Source of the DNA: Lolium rigidum | Taxonomy: Eukaryota > Streptophyta > Magnoliopsida > Poales > Poaceae | Assembly (NCBI RefSeq): GCF_022539505.1 | Contig: NC_061514.1 | Span: 331,435,090 to 331,499,089 of the forward strand | DNA length: 64,000 nucleotides | Reading direction: 5' to 3' | Shown here: one piece after another, positions 46,286 to 57,550 of the stretch | How positions within the stretch are numbered: position 1 is the first letter of the stretch | Layout: every line of letters begins with the position of its first letter | The notes under the pieces: generated by a model | Seen by the model: only the letters and a program-made list of their open reading frames with translations | What the model was told of the DNA's origin: nothing | Databases searched by the model: none | Program-made: the position numbers and the translations under genes

Positions 46286-48286
46286 CTACTCCGTCCGGGT
46301 CACGGATATCATGTTTGTATCAGCCGATGCCTCTGCATCGGCATCAGCCGATGCCTGTGCATCGGCTTTCGCCTGTTTTGGGCGCCATACTTTCTTTGGC
46401 GGGCGCGCCTTCGTCTCCACTGTTTGCTGGATTTTCACGGCCAGATCGGGCCGTGCTCTTCTCAACGTATACAGGTACTGTGTCTTGGCTTCTTCCAGGT
46501 TTCGCAGCCGTTGCACCCTACGCTTCTGAGAATGGCTGAGTCCATCAGGGCACCACCCTGGTCGGTGATACCTATCTTCTTCTCCATCTGACTCCTCAAA
46601 GTCTTCTTCTTGAGATGACTCAGCTCGTTTACTCTGATGTGGGAGAGGTCCTAGACGCTCGAACATTGAAACTTCGTTCGTCCTTCTCCTTTGCTGTGTG
46701 CATTCTGGGCAGTTCTCGATTGTTGGCAATCGGCTCATTCCTGAGTCCCAGCAATGTTTGAAGAAGGGACAGTTCCAGTGCTTATCCACGTTGTCTTGTT
46801 CCCTTGACCTCCCACTGGTGCGACGTTCGTACCCGTCGTTGTTGCCGCTGTTCTGACGATACCTCCTGTTCTCCGCATCCGACCGACGATATCTTTCATC
46901 GTCTTCGTCGTAGCGCCGACGTCGGTCGTACTGCTGCTCATATTTGTTGAGGAGATGCACGGATAATGGGCGCTGATACCGTATGCTTCTCACCTCCTCT
47001 TCGGTTAGGTACCGTCTATCGTCGTCTTGGGGCCGGTCGCGTGGAACGGCCTCCTCTTTATCCTTGCCACGGAGTGGCTGCTCTCTGCTTTGTCCACGCC
47101 ATGGCGGATCACAAACCCTGCCATATTGACATCGAAAGAGAACCCCGGCTCTCTTATGGAGTGGCTTAGGTCCACCATGTTGACGTCCGAAACGGACGCA
47201 TGTCTACCTTCATGGCAAACTGTCCGAAAGTTAATCGGCCTGATTCTATCGCCATCTGAATTTGTGCGCGTAACACTTTGCAGTCATTGGTGGCGTGCGT
47301 GAACATATGATGCCATTTGCAGTATGGCCTCGTGTTCATCTCCTGTGCCGTAGGGATCTTGTGGCCTTCGGGTAGCTTCAACTGTTTCTCTTTCGTAGCG
47401 CATCGAAGATCTGTTCAGTCTTGGTCACGTCAAAGTCCAACCCTCTTGGAGGCCCTGGCGGGTTCACCCATTTGCAGGACACAGGTACTGGCGTCCGAGT
47501 CCACTCGGCTACTGCAACTTCCTGATCTTCCGCGGAATCTTCATCCTCATCGCATTGACCGGGGTTATCGCGCGCTTGAACTTGTCCCGGTACAGCTTCG
47601 ATGGCGCCGTTCATATAAGGTCGGTCTATTGACCAGGTGCGTCAACGAGTTGTACTCGACTCGGAACGTCGGGTCCTTGAACGACGCCGCAAGGCCTGCC
47701 ACGGCCAGCTCGACCGCCTCTTTCTCGGTTAGGTGAGCCGAATAGCATCGGTTCTTGACGGTTCGAAACGTTGGATGTATTCGGAGACTGTCTCTCTCGC
47801 TTCTGCCGAACCCGAGCTAGTTCGGCAATACCAGCTTCAGCACCTTCTGAATGGTACTGGGTGTGGAACAGTTCCTCCAGCTGCTTCCATGATTGCACTG
47901 AATTTGGCGGCAACGAGGTGTACCATCCAAACGCTGGACCGGTGAGGGACTGCGAGAAGAACCTCACCCGTAGCTGATCCGATACTGAAACCATGCCCAG
48001 CTGGGCCAGGTATCGGCTCACATGCTCGATGGAGCTTGACCCTTCTGACCCACTGAATTTGTTGAAGTCCGGAAGCCGGTACTTAGGCGGTAGTGGGATC
48101 AGGTCGAACTCATTGGGGTACGGCTTGGAATAGCCGATTATCTTCTTCTTCGGCAAGATGCCGAACCGATCTCTCAGACCGCGCTGATTTGATCTCGCGG
48201 TGGAGGTACTGGCGGCTGAGCTTTCCTGGACTGGTGCAGTGGTGTACTTGGCTAGCCACGCTTGTTTCTCAGCTTCCGCTCCTAGA
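46286..48286 (-). pseudogene. Element A gag, central and C-terminal part, frameshifted
   Basis: Minus-strand frames joined by frameshifts give the Gypsy gag core (YRLPDFNKFSGSEGSSSIEH, then YLAQLGMVSVSDQLRVRFF, then SLTGPAFGWYTSLPPNS and WKQLEELFHTQY), followed by LARVRQKR and, in the neighbouring frame, NRCYSAHLTEKEAVELAVAG. Downstream come PYCKWHHMFTHATNDCKVL, an Arg/Tyr/Asp-rich linker, and a Cys-rich finger (CPFFKHC ... ENCPEC), ending at 46286. At least three frame changes occur near 47800-47720, 47620 and 47380. The first residues before 48286 continue the N-terminal part at 55037-55663, across E4. It would form the capsid and package RNA. No pol follows. Confidence 0.8.
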
Positions 48287-48291
48287 CTCCC

Positions 48292-49886
48292 TGATACGTC
48301 TCCAACGTATCGATAATTTCTTATGTTCCATGCCACTTTATTGATGATACCTACATGTTTTATGCACATTATATGTCATATTTATGCATTTTCTGGAACT
48401 AACCTATTAACAAGATGCCGAAGAGCCGATTCTGTTGTTCTGCTGTTTTTGGTTTCGAAATCCTAGTAAGGAAATATTCTCGGAATTGGACGAAATCTTC
48501 GCCCGGGGTCCTATTTTTGCACGGAGCTTCCGGAAGACCGAAGAGATAACGAAGTGGGGCGACGAGGCGCCGCCACCATAGGGCCGCGCGGCCGCAGGGG
48601 GCCCGCGCCGCCCTATGGTGTGGGCCCCTCGTCGGCCCTCCCGACCTACCCTTCCGCCTACTTAAAGCCTCCGTCGCGAAACCCCCGCACCGAGAGCCAC
48701 GATACGGAAAACCTTCCGGAGACGCCGCCGCCGCGAATCCCATCTCGGGGGATTCGGGAGATCGCTCTCGGCACCTCGCCGGAGAGGGGATTCATCTCCC
48801 GGAGGACTCTTCATCGCCATGATCGCCTCCGGAGTGATGAGTGAGTAGTTCACCCCTGGACCATGGGTCCATAGCGTAGCTAGATGGTCGTCTTCTCCTC
48901 GTTGTGCTTCATTGTTGGATCTTGTGAGCTGCCTAACATGATCAAGATCATCTATATGTAATTCTATATGTTGTGTTTGTCGGGATCCGATGGATAGAGA
49001 GTACTATGATTATGGTGATTATCAATCTATTGTTTATGTGTTGTTTATGATCTTGCATGCTCTCCGTTATTAGTAGAGGCTCTGGCCAAGTTTGTACTCT
49101 TAACTCCAAGAGGGAGTATTTATGCTCGATAGTGGGTTCATGCCTTCATTGACACCCGGGACAGTGTGACGAAAGTTCTAAGGTTGTGATGTGTTGTTGC
49201 CACTAGGGATAAAACATTGATTCTATGTCTAAGGATGTAGTTGTCGATTACATTACGCACCATACTTAATGCAATTGTACTGTTGCTTAGCAACTTAATA
49301 CTGAATGGGGTTCGGATGATAACCTCGAAGGTGGACTTTTTAGGCATAGATGCGAGTTGGATGGCGGTCTATGTACTTTGTCGTAATGCCCGGATTAAAT
49401 CTCACTATATTTATCATATCATGTACATGCATTGTTATGCCCTTCTCTATTTGTCAATTGCCCGATCGTAATTTGTTCACCCAACATGCTTTTATCTTAT
49501 GGGAGAGACACCTCTAGTGAACCTGTGGACCCCGGTCCTATTCTTTACATAGCATACAATCTACTGCAATATTTGTTTACTTGTTTTCTTTGCAAACATC
49601 TTCCACTCGATACGTTTAATCCTTTGTTACGAGCAAGCCGGTGAGATTGACAACCTCACTGTTTCGTTGGGGCAAAGTACTTTGGTTTTGTTGTGCAGAT
49701 TCCACGTTGGCGCCGGAATTCCTGGTGTTGCGCCGCATCACATTTCGCGACCATCAACCTTCAACGTGCTTCTTGGCTCCTACTGGTTCGATTAAACCTT
49801 GGTTTCATACTGAGGGAAACTTGCTTCTATACGCATCATACCTTCCACTTGGGGTTCCCAACGGACGTGTGCATCTACGCGTATCA
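48292..49886 (+). repeat. E4 5' LTR
   Basis: TGATACGTCTCCAACGTATC ... CTACGCGTATCA, 1595 bp. CTACTTAAAGCC near 48658-48669 follows a GC-rich block and may mark the promoter (inference). Confidence 0.93.
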
Positions 49887-49897
49887 AGCTAAATTTC

Positions 49898-49915
49898 TGG
49901 CGCCGTTGCCGGGGA
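49898..49915 (+). other. E4 primer-binding site (tRNA-Asp)
   Basis: TGGCGCCGTTGCCGGGGA, 11 bases after the LTR end. Confidence 0.9.
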
Positions 49916-50140
49916 GATCAAGACACGCTGCAAGGGGAGTCTCCACTTCTCAATCTCTTTACTTTGTTTTTGTCTTGCTTTATTTTATTTACTACTTTGT
50001 TTGCTGCACCTAATCAAAACACAAAAAAATTAGTTGCTAGTTTTACTTTATTTACTGTCTTGCTCTCTATATCGAAAACACAAAAAAATTAGTTACTTGC
50101 ATTTACTTTATCTAGTTTGTTTTATTTTACTGCTACTAAA

Positions 50141-50869
50141 ATGAGTAATCCTGAAGTTGAAGTTCGTTCTTTTAAGCAACAAGGTGGAGAAAGTTTTAAA
50201 GATGCTTGGTACAGAATTAGTAATGCTCATCATAGGTGCATTAAGAAACACTCCACCACTATCCTTCTTAGGAACTTTTATGTTGGTTTATCTAGTTGGA
50301 ATAGGTATGTTCTTGATACTCTTTCGGGAGGCAATTTCCTAGGTACTCCCGCTTTAGAAGCTAGTTGCATCATTGAGAGTCTAGTTGGAATACCACCTGT
50401 TAATGAAGTTAAAATTGAAATCTCTCTTGAAGATGTTATGAAAAAATTGGAAACCATAGAGAAAAAATTTCCAAGTGTTGAAACTAAATTGGGAATGTTA
50501 TTTGACAAAACTTATGAACTTGATAAATCCTTAGGAGGAATTGATGAAAAAATTAGTGTCCTAGGAACTTGTGTTGTCCATGATAATCAAACCAATAGGA
50601 TTGATGAACTTGAAAAAGCTATGGGAACCTTGGGCTCAACCTTTTCTTCTCTCAAGTATAATGAGAAAGCTTATGTGGGTAAAGAGCAAAAATTCATGTA
50701 CGCCTCTAAAGTGCATAAACAAAAGAATTACTATAGGCCTAAAATTGCTAAAACCCCTAGCACCACCATAGAAAATTTAGATAATGGAGCACCTAAAGTA
50801 CCCTCTGCAACAAGTTGTGTTTGCATGAAAAATAATGATGTTGATGCTTCTACTCTCGATGTTACTTGA
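50141..50869 (+). CDS. E4 gag-like protein (Athila-type), 242 aa
   Basis: ATG at 50141 (ACTAAAATGAGTAATCC) opens an intact frame. Residues about 10-85 resemble a gag core: GESFKDAWYRISNAHHRC, then LLRNFYVGLSSWNRYVLD and a SGG-containing helix (ALEASCIIESLVG), as in the Ty3/Gypsy gag region of Athila elements. Residues about 85-190 are Lys/Glu-rich and probably coiled coil. No zinc knuckle, protease or polymerase follows, and the frame stops at TGA 50869. Capsid or RNA-binding function is inferred. E2 has an unrelated ORF in the same slot. Confidence 0.7.
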   Translation: MSNPEVEVRSFKQQGGESFKDAWYRISNAHHRCIKKHSTTILLRNFYVGLSSWNRYVLDTLSGGNFLGTPALEASCIIESLVGIPPVNEVKIEISLEDVMKKLETIEKKFPSVETKLGMLFDKTYELDKSLGGIDEKISVLGTCVVHDNQTNRIDELEKAMGTLGSTFSSLKYNEKAYVGKEQKFMYASKVHKQKNYYRPKIAKTPSTTIENLDNGAPKVPSATSCVCMKNNDVDASTLDVT

Positions 50870-53439
50870 TTTGCACTTTCTGCGCCTAGCTGAAAGGCGT
50901 TAAAGAAAAGCGCTTATGGGAGACAACCCATGTTTTTACTACAGCAATTTTTTGTTTTGTTGAGTCTTGGAAGTTGTTTACTACTGTAGCAACCTCTCCT
51001 TATCATGTTTTTGTGCCAAGTAAAGTTTCTATGTTAAAGTTGATGTTATATTTGGGATCGCTGCGCAGAAACAGCATTGCTGTCTGTCACGAATCTGGGC
51101 ACAGTCCTCTGTAGAAAATTCTAAAAAATCTGCCAATTTACGAGCGTGATCCTCAGATATGTACGCAACTTTCATTAGTTTTGAGTTTTTCCATTTGAGC
51201 AAGTCTGGTGCCAGCTTTAAATTCGTCTTTACGGACTGTTCTGTTTTTGACAGATTCTGCCTTTTATCTCGCATTGCCTCTTTTGCTATGTTGGATTCAT
51301 TTCTTTGATCCATTAATGTCCAGTAGCTTTATGCAATGTCCATAAGTGTAAAGAATGATTGTGCCACCTCTGAACATGTGAATTATTAATTGTGCACTAA
51401 CCCTCTAATGAGTTTGCTTGAAGTTTGGTGTGAAGGAAGTTTTCAAGGGTCAAGAGAGGAGAATGATATACTATGATCAAGAGGAGTGAAAGCTCTAAGC
51501 TTGGGGATGCCCCCGTGGTTCACCCATGCATATTCTAAGAAGACTCAAGCATCTAAGCTTGGGGATGCCCAAGGCATCCCCTTCTTCATCGACAACATCA
51601 TCGGGTTCCTCCCACGAAACTATATTTTTATTCAGTCACATCTTGTGTTCTTTACTTGGAGCGTCGGTTTGTTTTTGTTTTTGTTTTTGTTTGAATAAAT
51701 GGATCCTAGCATTCACTTTGTGGGAGAGAGACACGCTCCGCTGTTGCATATGGACACATGTGTCCTTAGGCTTTACTCATAATGTTCAAGGCGAAGTTTC
51801 TTCTTCGTTAAATTGTTATATGGTTGGAATTGGAAAATGCTACATGTAGTAATTCTAAAATGTCTTGGATAATGTGATACTTGGCAATTGTTGTGCTCAT
51901 GATTAAGCTCTTGCATCATATGCTTTGCACCCATTAATGAAGAAATACATAGAGCTTGCTAAAATTTGATTTGCATATTTGGTCTCTCTAAGGTCTAGAT
52001 AATATCTAGTATTGAGTTTTGAACAACAAGGAAGACGGTGTAGAGTCTTATAATGTTTACAATATGTCTTTTATGTGAGTTTTGCTGCACCGGTTCATCC
52101 TTGAGTTTGCTTCAAATAACCTTGCTAGCCTAAACCTTGTATCGAGAGGGAATACTTCTCATGCATCCAAAATCCTTGAGCCAATTACTATGCCATTTGT
52201 GTCCACCATACCTACCTACTACATGGTATTTCTCCGCCATTCCAAAGTAAATTGCTTGAGTGCTACCTTTAAAATTCCATCATTCACCTTTGCAATATAT
52301 AGCTCATGGGACAAAATAGCCTTAAAAACTATCGTAGTATTGAATATGTACTTATGCACTTTATCTTTTATTAAGTTGCTTGTTGTGCGATAACCATGCT
52401 TACGGGGAACGCCATCAACTATTGTTGAATATCATGTGAGTTGCTATGCATGTCCGTCTTGTACGAAGGATCTATCATTTTAGTGGTTGGAGCATGCAAA
52501 ATTGTTAGAGAAGAACATTGGGCCGCTAACTAAAGCCATGAATCATGGTTGAAGTTTCAGTTTTGGACATATATCCTCAATCTCATATGAGAATAATAAT
52601 CATTGCTACATGCTTATGCATTTAAGAGGAGTCCATTATCTGTTGTCCATGTTGTCCCGTATGGATGTCTAAGTTGAGAATAATCAAAAGCGAGAAATCC
52701 AAAATGCGAGCATTCTCCTTAGACCTTTGTACGAGCGGCATGGAGGTACCCCTTTGTGACACTTGGTTGAAACATGGCATGCAAAGATCCGGTAGTCCAA
52801 GCTAAGTAGGATGAGGTGCGGGCACTATTAGTATACTATGCATGAGGCTTGCAACTTGTAAGATATAATTTACATAACTCATATGCTTTATTACTACCGT
52901 TGACAAAATTGTTTCATGTTTTCAAAATAAAAGCTCTAGCACAAATACAGCAATCGATGCTTTCCTCTTTGAAGGACCTTTCTTTTACTTTTATTGTTGA
53001 GTCGGTTTACCTATCTCCTTCCACCTTAAGAAGCAAACACTTGTGTGAACTGTGCATTGATTCCTACATACTTGCATATTGCACTTGTTATATTACTTTA
53101 TGTTGACAATATCCATGAGATATACATGTTATAAGTTGAAAGCAACCGCTGAAACTTAATCTTCTTTTGTGTTGCTTCAACACCTTTACTTTGATTTATT
53201 GCTTTATGAGTTAACTCTTATGCAAGACTTATTGATGCTTGTCTTGAAGTACTATTCATGAAAAGTCTTTGCTATATGATTCACTTGTTTACTCATGTCA
53301 TTACCTTTGTTTTGATCGCTGCATTCATTACATATGTTTACAAATAGTATGATCAAGATTATGATGGCATGTCACTTCAGAAATTATCTTTGTTATCGTT
53401 TTACCGGCTCGGGACGAGCAGAACTAAGCTTGGGGATGC
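50870..53439 (+). other. E4 non-coding 3' internal region
   Basis: No ORF supported. TAAGCTTGGGGATGCC occurs at about 51497 and 51559, and AAGCTTGGGGATGC again at the end (53426-53439), directly before the 3' LTR, so the PPT-like motif is present in three copies. Confidence 0.75.
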
Positions 53440-55031
53440 TGATACGTCTCCAACGTATCGATAATTTCTTATGTTCCATGCTACTTTATTGATGATACCT
53501 ACATGTTTTATGCACATTATATGTCATATTTATGCATTTTACGGAACTAACCTATTAACAAGATGCCGAAGAGCCGATTCTTGTTTTCTGCTGTTTTTGG
53601 TTTCGAAATCCTAGTAAGGAAATATTCTCGGAATTGGACGAAATCTTCGCCCGGGGTCCTATTTTTGCACGGAGCTTCCGGAAGACCGAAGAGATAACGA
53701 AGTGGGGCGACGAGGCGCCGCCACCATAGGGCCGCGCGGCCGAGAGGGGCCCGCGCCGCCTATGGTGTGGGCCCCTCGTCGGCCCTCTCGACCTACCCTT
53801 CCGCCTACTTAAAGCCTCCGTCGCGAAACCCCCGATACCGAGAGCCACGATACGGAAAACCTTCCGGAGACGCCGCCGCCGCGAATCCCATCTCGGGGGA
53901 TTCGGGAGATCGCCTCCGGCACCCTGCCGGAGAGGGGATTCATCTCCCGGAGGACTCTTCATCGCCATGATCGCCTCCGGAGTGATGAGTGAGTAGTTCA
54001 CCCCTGGACCATGGGTCCATAGCAGTAGCTAGATGGTCGTCTTCTCCTCGTTGTGCTTCATTGTTGGATCTTGTGAGCTGCCTAACATGATCAAGATCAT
54101 CTATATGTAATTCTATATGTTGTGTTTGTCGGGATCCGATGGATAGAGAGTACTATGATTATGGTGATTATCAATCTATTGTTTATGTGTTGTTTATGAT
54201 CTTGCATGCTCTCCGTTATTAGTAGAGGCTCGGCCAAGTTTGTACTCTTAACTCCAAGAGGGAGTATTTATGCTCGATAGTGGGTTCATGCCTTCATTGA
54301 CACCTGGGACGATGACGAGAAAGTTCTAAGGTTGTGATGTGTTGTTGCCACTAGGGATAAAACATTGATTCTATGTCTAAGGATGTAGTTGTCGATTACA
54401 TTACGCACCATACTTAATGCAATTGTCACGTTGCTTAGCAACTTAATGCGAATGGGGTTCGGATGATAACCCTGAAGGTGGACTTTTTAGGCATAGATGC
54501 GGTTGGATGGCGGTCTATGTACTTTGTCGTAATGCCCGGATTAAATCTCACTATATTTATCATATCATGTACATGCATTGTTATGCCCTTCTCTATTTGT
54601 CAATTGCCCGATTGTAATTTGTTCACCCAACATGCTTTTATCTTATGGGAGAGACACCTCTAGTGAACTGTGGACCCCGGTCCTATTCTTTACATAGCAT
54701 ACAATCTACTGCAATATTTGTTTACTGTTTTCTTTGCAAACATCTTCCACTCGATACGTTTAATCCTTTGTTACAGCAAGCCGGTGAGATTGACAACCTC
54801 ACTGTTTCGTTGGGGCAAAGTACTTTGGTTTTGTTGTGCAGATTCCACGTTGGCGCTAGGAATCCTCGGTGTTGCGCCGCATCACATTTCGCGACCATCA
54901 ACCTTCAACGTGCTTCTTGGCTCCTACTCGGTTCGATTAAACCTTGGTTTCATACTGAGGGAAACTTGCTTCTATACGCATCATACCTTCCACTTGGGGT
55001 TCCCAACGGACGTGTGCATCTACGCGTATCA
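53440..55031 (+). repeat. E4 3' LTR
   Basis: 1592 bp, same termini as the 5' LTR. Differences are mostly one-base changes at CAG/CTG/CCGG-type sites. Confidence 0.93.
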
Positions 55032-55036
55032 CTCCC

Positions 55037-55663
55037 CGCTGCTGCAGTCGTTCTTCCTGCCGGAACAATCGCTCCTGCTCCGGCAATCCCTCCTGGCGGA
55101 GCCTGGATCGCTTGCGTCCAGCTGTTGCAATCCGGCACATACGCGCACACGTATCCGTGTGAGATTTCCTTGGGCGGGTCATGGAAGAACTGATAGTCGC
55201 CCGGGTCACCCCCAACTTTTTAGACGACGTATGCCGGTGAGCCTTGTTGCTGTGGAGCCGCCGTTGCGTACGGCAGAGGTGGCCTGGTGTGGAGTTGCAT
55301 CTCTCCCTGGTGAGTCCCTAGAACAGGTCCTGAAGGGGAGTATCGACGCTCCATGATCTCTTGCACCACTCGGAGCGCAACGCGCTCCAAAGTGTTCACC
55401 AGGCTCTCAGAGTGCCGATGCAGCGAATGGGCCACCATGTAGTTGACCTCTCGTCGCAGGGCTGCGGTACGTTCATCCGAGGGAGAGCCGGATCTACCCC
55501 GTCGAGGACGCCTTGTGGCGTGAATCCTTTGAACGCCGATGCCGTGCGAACGGGTCTTCTCAAAGGAGCCGATGAGTTCGGCTTCAATGATGGCCTTCAG
55601 CTCATCGAATTTCTTCTTATGATCAGGAGGAAGATCCTCGTATGTGATCTGTTCCTCCGCCAT
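55037..55663 (-). pseudogene. Element A gag, N-terminal part
   Basis: ATG at 55663 (minus) starts MAEEQITYEDLPPDHKKKFD, followed by IIEAELIGSFEKTR, an Arg-rich stretch (RRPRRGRSGSPSDERT) and VNYMVAHSLHRHSESLVNT. An in-frame TAA at 55220 (GTCTAA, probably from a Tyr codon) interrupts it. KVGGDPGDYQFFHDPPKE continues in frame until the E4 TSD at 55036. The gag resumes at 48286 on the other side of E4. Confidence 0.75.
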
Positions 55664-55671
55664 CTCGGATG

Positions 55672-55728
55672 CCGATGTTGACGTGGATGTCGCAGAAGAT
55701 GTCGACGTGGATGTCGACGTGGATGTCC
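55672..55728 (-). repeat. 12-bp tandem repeats in element A leader
   Basis: GTCGACGTGGAT-type units repeat about three to four times between the primer site and the gag ATG. Confidence 0.7.
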
Positions 55729-55742
55729 CACCGGGCGTGCCA
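55725..55742 (-). other. Element A primer-binding site
   Basis: Minus strand TGGCACGCCCGGTGGGAC starts 5 bases after the LTR end TAACA. It begins with TGG, as tRNA-primed sites do. I do not assign the tRNA. Confidence 0.7.
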
Positions 55743-55747
55743 GAATG

Positions 55748-56911
55748 TGTTACCCTCCAAAACCCCCCGACGGGCGTTGGTTAAGCAACACGAAGAGCCG
55801 GGAAGCTCCCAGGGCCGCTTAGTGGATCCCTGGCACCTCGCGTCGTCCCGCAAATCTTCGGCTAACGTCCCGGCGGTTGCTAGGGCGTGCCACCTGACCT
55901 AGACCCGATCAGGAAGGTGTTAGTGCTTCGATTGTTCCTGCATGGTAGACACGTAAACATTAAATACGAGCCCTATCGGCTCTCAGGTTCCCTGTGGATC
56001 GGCTCAAGGAGCCGATCGCCCCATGTTTCATGTTGGATTTACAATGGCATGGGGATCCTGCTTGATCAGGACAAAGCTAAAGCGATCCACGACAGTTTAG
56101 GGTTTTCACCGCATAATCGGAACGTCGTACGTGCGATCGGGCCTAGCAGCTACGAGAGACGATGCAAACTACCCCTACGAGAGGCCTAAAAACCAACATA
56201 ACGTTGATCCCCGGAACATCCCTCGCAGGGACGGTAAACAACTCCTAACGCACCACCGGATCCTCCGACCCCAACATAAGGCCTAACTATGCAGATATTA
56301 AACTAATCCTTGCGTAGCAAGAAGCAACTATAACGGATCGGATCTACTAAGTAAGAACAAGCAAGATGCTGCCCTTACGTCTAGATCGACGTAAGGGCAG
56401 CTAGGTGTCTAGGGACGGCATTGCCACGCAGATATGCACGTGAAAGCACCAATGCAAGCCCCTAAACACCTAAGGATAAATAGTACTGCTCGCCATCAAC
56501 AAGGCTTCAGCACGAGCAGTACAAGGATAACGAATAACGCATATCGCCTAGATCGCTAGATGCGATCTAGGCAGCATGGTGCTTACCCGGGAGAAACCCT
56601 CGAAGAGAAGGGGTGGCGATGCGCCTGATTTGTGTTGGTTGAACGATGATTGTCCTCCTTTTCCGATAACCCTAGATACATATTTATAGTCCAAGGGACT
56701 TTCTAATTGAGGCGTGCACCTAACCGTGCACGGGCCAGACTCTATCTTTTTAATCTAAATTACAATACGATCTACTATATTACAGATACACGGGCTACTC
56801 AGCCCAAACACTTAGCACAAGGCCGCTTCGAAGATGCTCCACGTGTACGTCCTTCAAGCCCATCTTCACTTACGGCCCAACTCCTGATTTGGCCAAAATC
56901 GGGTGGTAACA
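55748..56911 (-). repeat. Element A 5' LTR
   Basis: 1164 bp, TGTTACC ... GGTAACA on the plus strand. It has the same two hairpins as its partner. Confidence 0.92.
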
Positions 56912-57280
56912 CTCACTGCAAACAAAATGCTGCTTAATTTGACGCTTCTTTATAATTTATAGTAGCAGATTTCATATATATGCTGAGTAGATCGCGTCCT
57001 GTACTCAATCTTTAGCTTATCTTGCCCATCCGGAGATGCATATTTCAGGTGTTAGGAAAACCATTTGTCCTCCTCGTATACATCAATCTATTTGTGGGAT
57101 TCTTTTCAAGGCAGAGTGGTAAGCAAGTAGTATATAGAAGGAAGCTTGACCTTTTCTTTCCGCTACTTGGACTTCTGGGAGTGTAGCATTTACTGAGCTC
57201 ACGTGTGAAGGTGCAACTAGAAGTGGAAAGTAGGGGAACAACAATTTAGATAGTGCATGCTCACGGAGCCGGTATATTCC

Positions 57281-57377
57281 GTGAGTAGCTCTGGACCTCT
57301 GGTATATTCAATGTACTCCTACTTCTAAATTGTGAGTAGCTCTGGACCTCTGGTATATTCAATGTACTCCTACTTCT
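57281..57377. repeat. 51-bp tandem duplication
   Basis: GTGAGTAGCTCTGGACCTCT ... ACTCCTACTTCT at 57281-57326 is repeated exactly at 57332-57377, separated by AAATT. Confidence 0.92.
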
Positions 57378-57382
57378 TTATC

Positions 57383-57550
57383 TTTTTTTTTTTTTTTGAA
57401 GAGAAGACTGTGGGGCAATAAAGCCCCCCAGCATTTTATTGAAAATAATAACCACAACAAAGTTCCAACATACAAAAGAAGAAAAAAGAGAAGGTGGCAA
57501 GGAGCCACCCAAGGCCTACCTAATAAATCTTATTTACTATTAAAAATCTG
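57383..57550 (-). mobile_element. LINE 3' tail, 5'-truncated
   Basis: On the minus strand the sequence contains a TTTCAATAAAATGCTGGGG polyadenylation-like segment and ends in a run of about 15 A. This is a non-LTR retrotransposon tail; no coding part remains. Confidence 0.55.

Larger units (their letters stand above)
48292..55031 (+). mobile_element. E4: complete non-autonomous LTR retrotransposon nested in element A gag
   Basis: LTRs at 48292-49886 and 53440-55031, perfect TSD CTCCC (48287-48291 and 55032-55036), tRNA-Asp primer site 49898-49915, one gag-like ORF 50141-50869, and about 2.6 kb of non-coding 3' region ending in AAGCTTGGGGATGC. No pol. Same subfamily and nearly the same length as E2, but with a different ORF. 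Confidence 0.95.
42764..56911 (-). mobile_element. Element A: Tat-like Gypsy LTR element with gag only and antisense ORF, split by E4
   Basis: LTRs at 42764-43930 and 55748-56911 (about 1.16 kb, TGTTACC ... GGTAACA) are flanked by a perfect CTCAC TSD (42759-42763, 56912-56916). On the minus strand the order is LTR, primer site, gag (from 55663), E4 insertion, rest of gag to 46286, non-coding DNA, an opposite-strand acidic ORF (44197-44709), PPT and LTR. No protease, RT or integrase is present, so it is non-autonomous. Without E4 it is about 7.4 kb. Gag type and antisense gene point to the Tat lineage. Confidence 0.9.

Noticed and set aside
49887..53439. Hidden pol in E4 (or in E1/E2 internal regions)
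   Set aside because: All frames in the 2.6-kb 3' internal regions are short, and none shows protease, RT, RNase H or integrase motifs.
54645..55356. Plus-strand frames of 182-228 codons at the E4/element A boundary
   Set aside because: They run across an LTR end, a TSD and antisense gag, so they are chance fusions.
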